Source: Psettodes erumei
Lineage: Eukaryota > Chordata > Actinopteri > Pleuronectiformes > Psettodidae
Assembly: GCA_016785225.1 (NCBI GenBank)
Contig: JAFBJZ010000601.1
Span: 1,364,001-1,428,000 of the forward strand
Length of the DNA: 64,000 nucleotides
Direction of reading: 5' to 3'
In this document: piece after piece, positions 61,657 to 64,000 of the stretch
Numbering within the stretch: the stretch's first letter is position 1
Layout: each line of letters starts with the position of its first letter
The notes under the pieces: generated by a model
Told to the model about the DNA's origin: nothing
The model's database searches: none
What the model saw: the letters and a program-made list of their open reading frames with translations, nothing else
Program-made: the position numbers and the translations under genes

Positions 61657-64000
61657 AGGTGCCAGAAGGAAAAGCTTTCCCACATGTTCTCCTCCACGCC
61701 ACATTTCAGTCGGGGAACGCTGCCTCGTCCCTTCACAGTGTTTACAGTGTGGAGCCCAGCCGTGGGAGTGCGGCCCTGCTTCATCTCCACACTCGGCCTG
61801 AAACGCCTCTCCTACGGCCGCCATTAATCAGCAACAGAGACTTTCTCTCTCCCTCTCTCGCCTCTCCTTTCTCTCGCTCCTCTACGCCCACAGACATGCT
61901 GGATGAGGCCATTTTGAAAGAGTTAACAGATGTCGGCTGATTTGCCCGGGGCTTTCTGACATTGCCCGAGTGATGTATTTGATGTGGAGTTTATTCAGCT
62001 CTAATAAACGTATAAAGAATTAGAATAATAATTCACAGATGTACATACCCAGATTATATGCCGGAGCCTCTCTTTGAAGCAGACAAGGCAGCAAAGATTA
62101 ACAGAACCAGGGGAAAGGATGAAAAGGGTTTTGGTTCAGTCCACCGATAATCAGAGAGGTCAGGATGGACTAATACCACAGCTTTGTGCTTATGCACCAA
62201 CACAGACGGCCTTTGTTCCTATCACAGGTTCCTTCTTTTCTGTGGTAAAGCCCAAACGAGAAGCTGCCAATGTCACTGTGCTTTTGAAAAAAAGGAGCAC
62301 AGTGAAACACATTTGCCATATCTGTGTTTTCTTGTTTCATATGTGCTTTTTTTTGGTTTGTCATTTTGTAAAAAGGCAGAGAGAAAAACCAAAAGAATAA
62401 AGGAGAAAATACAAAAGGACGGGAGTGAGGTCTAGCATTCTGATCATGGCAAAAAAAATGAGGGAATTACTTTCAAAACAAACAACTTCCATTTGCTTCA
62501 CAACTAAAGAACAACAAATCTCAAAAATGGCCACTTGCAGAGCATCTTAATACCCACATAAACCATAAAAACAGCTACACAGCTCCATGGCAATGCATAG
62601 CAACCGTGCAGAATTTCAGTCAAGGAGAAAGAAGGCAAAAAAACACCTTATTACTTCTAACTCCTGCAAGCCATTTTGGTCTCCAAAGGTTTTAGAGTGC
62701 CGCAGGCCATGTGTCTGCAGTGTTTCGGGAAATGACTTGCCTTCGCACGAACACTGCTATGTTCTGCAGCACTGCTGCCCCCAGCATCCCCGCTCAATTT
62801 CTGTTTAACCCCTTCCTGCCTTCCTTCACACTGACTCACTGCAACAGAGAGCTCTCACACCCAGCACAATACTGTCACATTGTTCAGCCTCCCACAAACC
62901 AAGGCGAATCAGACCAGCTTTTTCACGAGCTAACACATTAACTCCACGTCTAATTTGGCTACTTAAGCATGTGATGGCTCTTAACAAACATGGTGCAGGG
63001 AAGGCATAAGGTTATATGGGGCAGAGAAAGATGGAGCAAAATGCCCCGCTCGCCATTCCACTTGATCTACTACAATGTGCGACACAGTTTGCACACTTGA
63101 ATGTGTATCAACGGTGGATTAAATCTGCAAACTCGTTGACACAACACATAATTAAAACATCTTGCTCGAGGTCAGGAATTTTCTAATTAGTAGTGTACTG
63201 ACAAAGCTGCAATTCCATCGCCCTGAGTTTCAAAGTCCACAGGTTACTGCGAAGATGAAAGCTGACCCTGGAGCACTATTCTGCAGGGCTGCTCACACAA
63301 TTCCTCAGAAGACAGTCACAGGGTCACCAAGCTAAACAGTGTGCTGCACCCGGAACCTCGCTTCCAAACAAAGAACTTCAAACTTTCCTGCCTGGAAACA
63401 CAATCCCACACCCCCACCACCCCCCTTTCTTTTCAACCTGAGAGAAACAAAAGATTGTGTGAAGGCAAGCAGAGGAAGAAACCATAACGTTGTTTTTAAT
63501 CTATTTAATTAAAATGCTCTAAGCCTGGCTAGCTGAACAACTTGTTAAATACTGCAAAGGCTCTATTCGCTGTCTTTGTAGCATACACTGGTAACCCTAT
63601 TCAGAATTGTGTTCACATATTGTTTATTATTGGAGATTAAATGAATTGAAAGACCTATTTTCAACAATCAGACTGGCACAGCAGCAGTACAGCAGCTAAT
63701 GCCATAACGATCCAGATGATAATTTTGGCGCAGCTGTGATTTATAAATCAGCTTTATTTGTCTGACGATCATGACCCAATCAATAATCCACCCAGCAATG
63801 TGTTGACTGTCTTTCCTCTTTGGTGTTTTCTGTCGAGAGAGTGAGCGTAACTTCGAAACTGTTAACAGCTTGCCTGATAACCTGGGCAATTAAGGCGGGC
63901 CAAGTATCTTTGGCTTCATAAAGTATCAGAAGTAGAACTTTTTCAACATTAAATATTCAAAGCGTTTCATATATAAAATGAACCCAATTAGAGTTAAAAT

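Larger units (their letters stand above)
56523..64000 (-). other. Last intron of the TAF4-like gene (partial)
   Basis: No further TAF4 exon was found on the - strand, in particular nothing like the K-rich P-R-K-K-R-K segment or the charged coiled region that precede the C-terminus. It contains a dispersed repeat at 56694-57040, a (GA)n run at 59577-59612, (CA)n at 60967-61003 and a (CTGA)n-like stretch at 61535-61656. Frames such as 61659-61940 have no family signature. Confidence 0.5.

Noticed and set aside
61659..61940. Possible upstream TAF4 exon
   Set aside because: It is on the + strand while the TAF4-like gene is on the - strand, and it carries no TAF4 motif.
1..64000. CRISPR array, bacterial operon or viral genes
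   Set aside because: The repeats present are microsatellites, transposons and dispersed animal repeats; the genes are spliced vertebrate genes.

Overview
This is a stretch of vertebrate, clearly teleost, nuclear DNA. It is AT-rich and intron-rich, with short conserved exons bounded by GT/AG, long (TG)n and (CT)n microsatellites, a Tc1-type transposon and several dispersed repeats typical of ray-finned fish. The repeat families look percomorph-like, but the species cannot be named from the sequence.

Three genes are secure. (1) The 3' part of a CHST8-type GalNAc-4-O-sulfotransferase gene lies on the + strand: a 38-nt exon at 700-737 and the large catalytic exon at 2234-3379. Its start lies upstream of the window. 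(2) KCTD15 is complete on the + strand: coding exons 29872-30035, 36087-36231, 41069-41374 and 49920-50078 give a 257-residue BTB protein. A possible upstream coding exon ends at 27053, and a 3' UTR of about 3.4 kb follows. (3) The last exon of a TAF4-family TFIID subunit lies on the - strand (56349-56522). It has a 3' UTR of about 2.1 kb that converges tail-to-tail on KCTD15, and the rest of that gene lies beyond 64000.

Layout: 1-3960 is the CHST8 3' end. 3961-22600 is intergenic and holds nearly all the recognisable transposon-derived DNA: a decayed Tc1 element at 8375-9960, an AT-rich tandem array at 7200-8100, tRNA-like tandem units at 15925-16385, a MITE at 18034-18459 and LINE-like tails near 13.4 and 20.6 kb. 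21.5-23.2 kb holds a CpG-rich block and a set of phase-compatible candidate exons on the - strand that I could not identify. 26.1-50.1 kb is KCTD15, with large introns that may carry regulatory DNA. 50.1-54.2 kb is the convergent 3' end zone. 54.2-64 kb is the TAF4-like 3' UTR, last exon and intron.

The order and orientation CHST8>, KCTD15>, <TAF4-like mirrors, from my memory of the human map, the paralogous block CHST9 / KCTD1 / TAF4B on human chromosome 18. The human CHST8-KCTD15 block on chromosome 19 lacks a TAF4 gene. The TAF4-like gene may therefore be a third TAF4 ohnologue kept in fish. This is the most interesting inference from the window.
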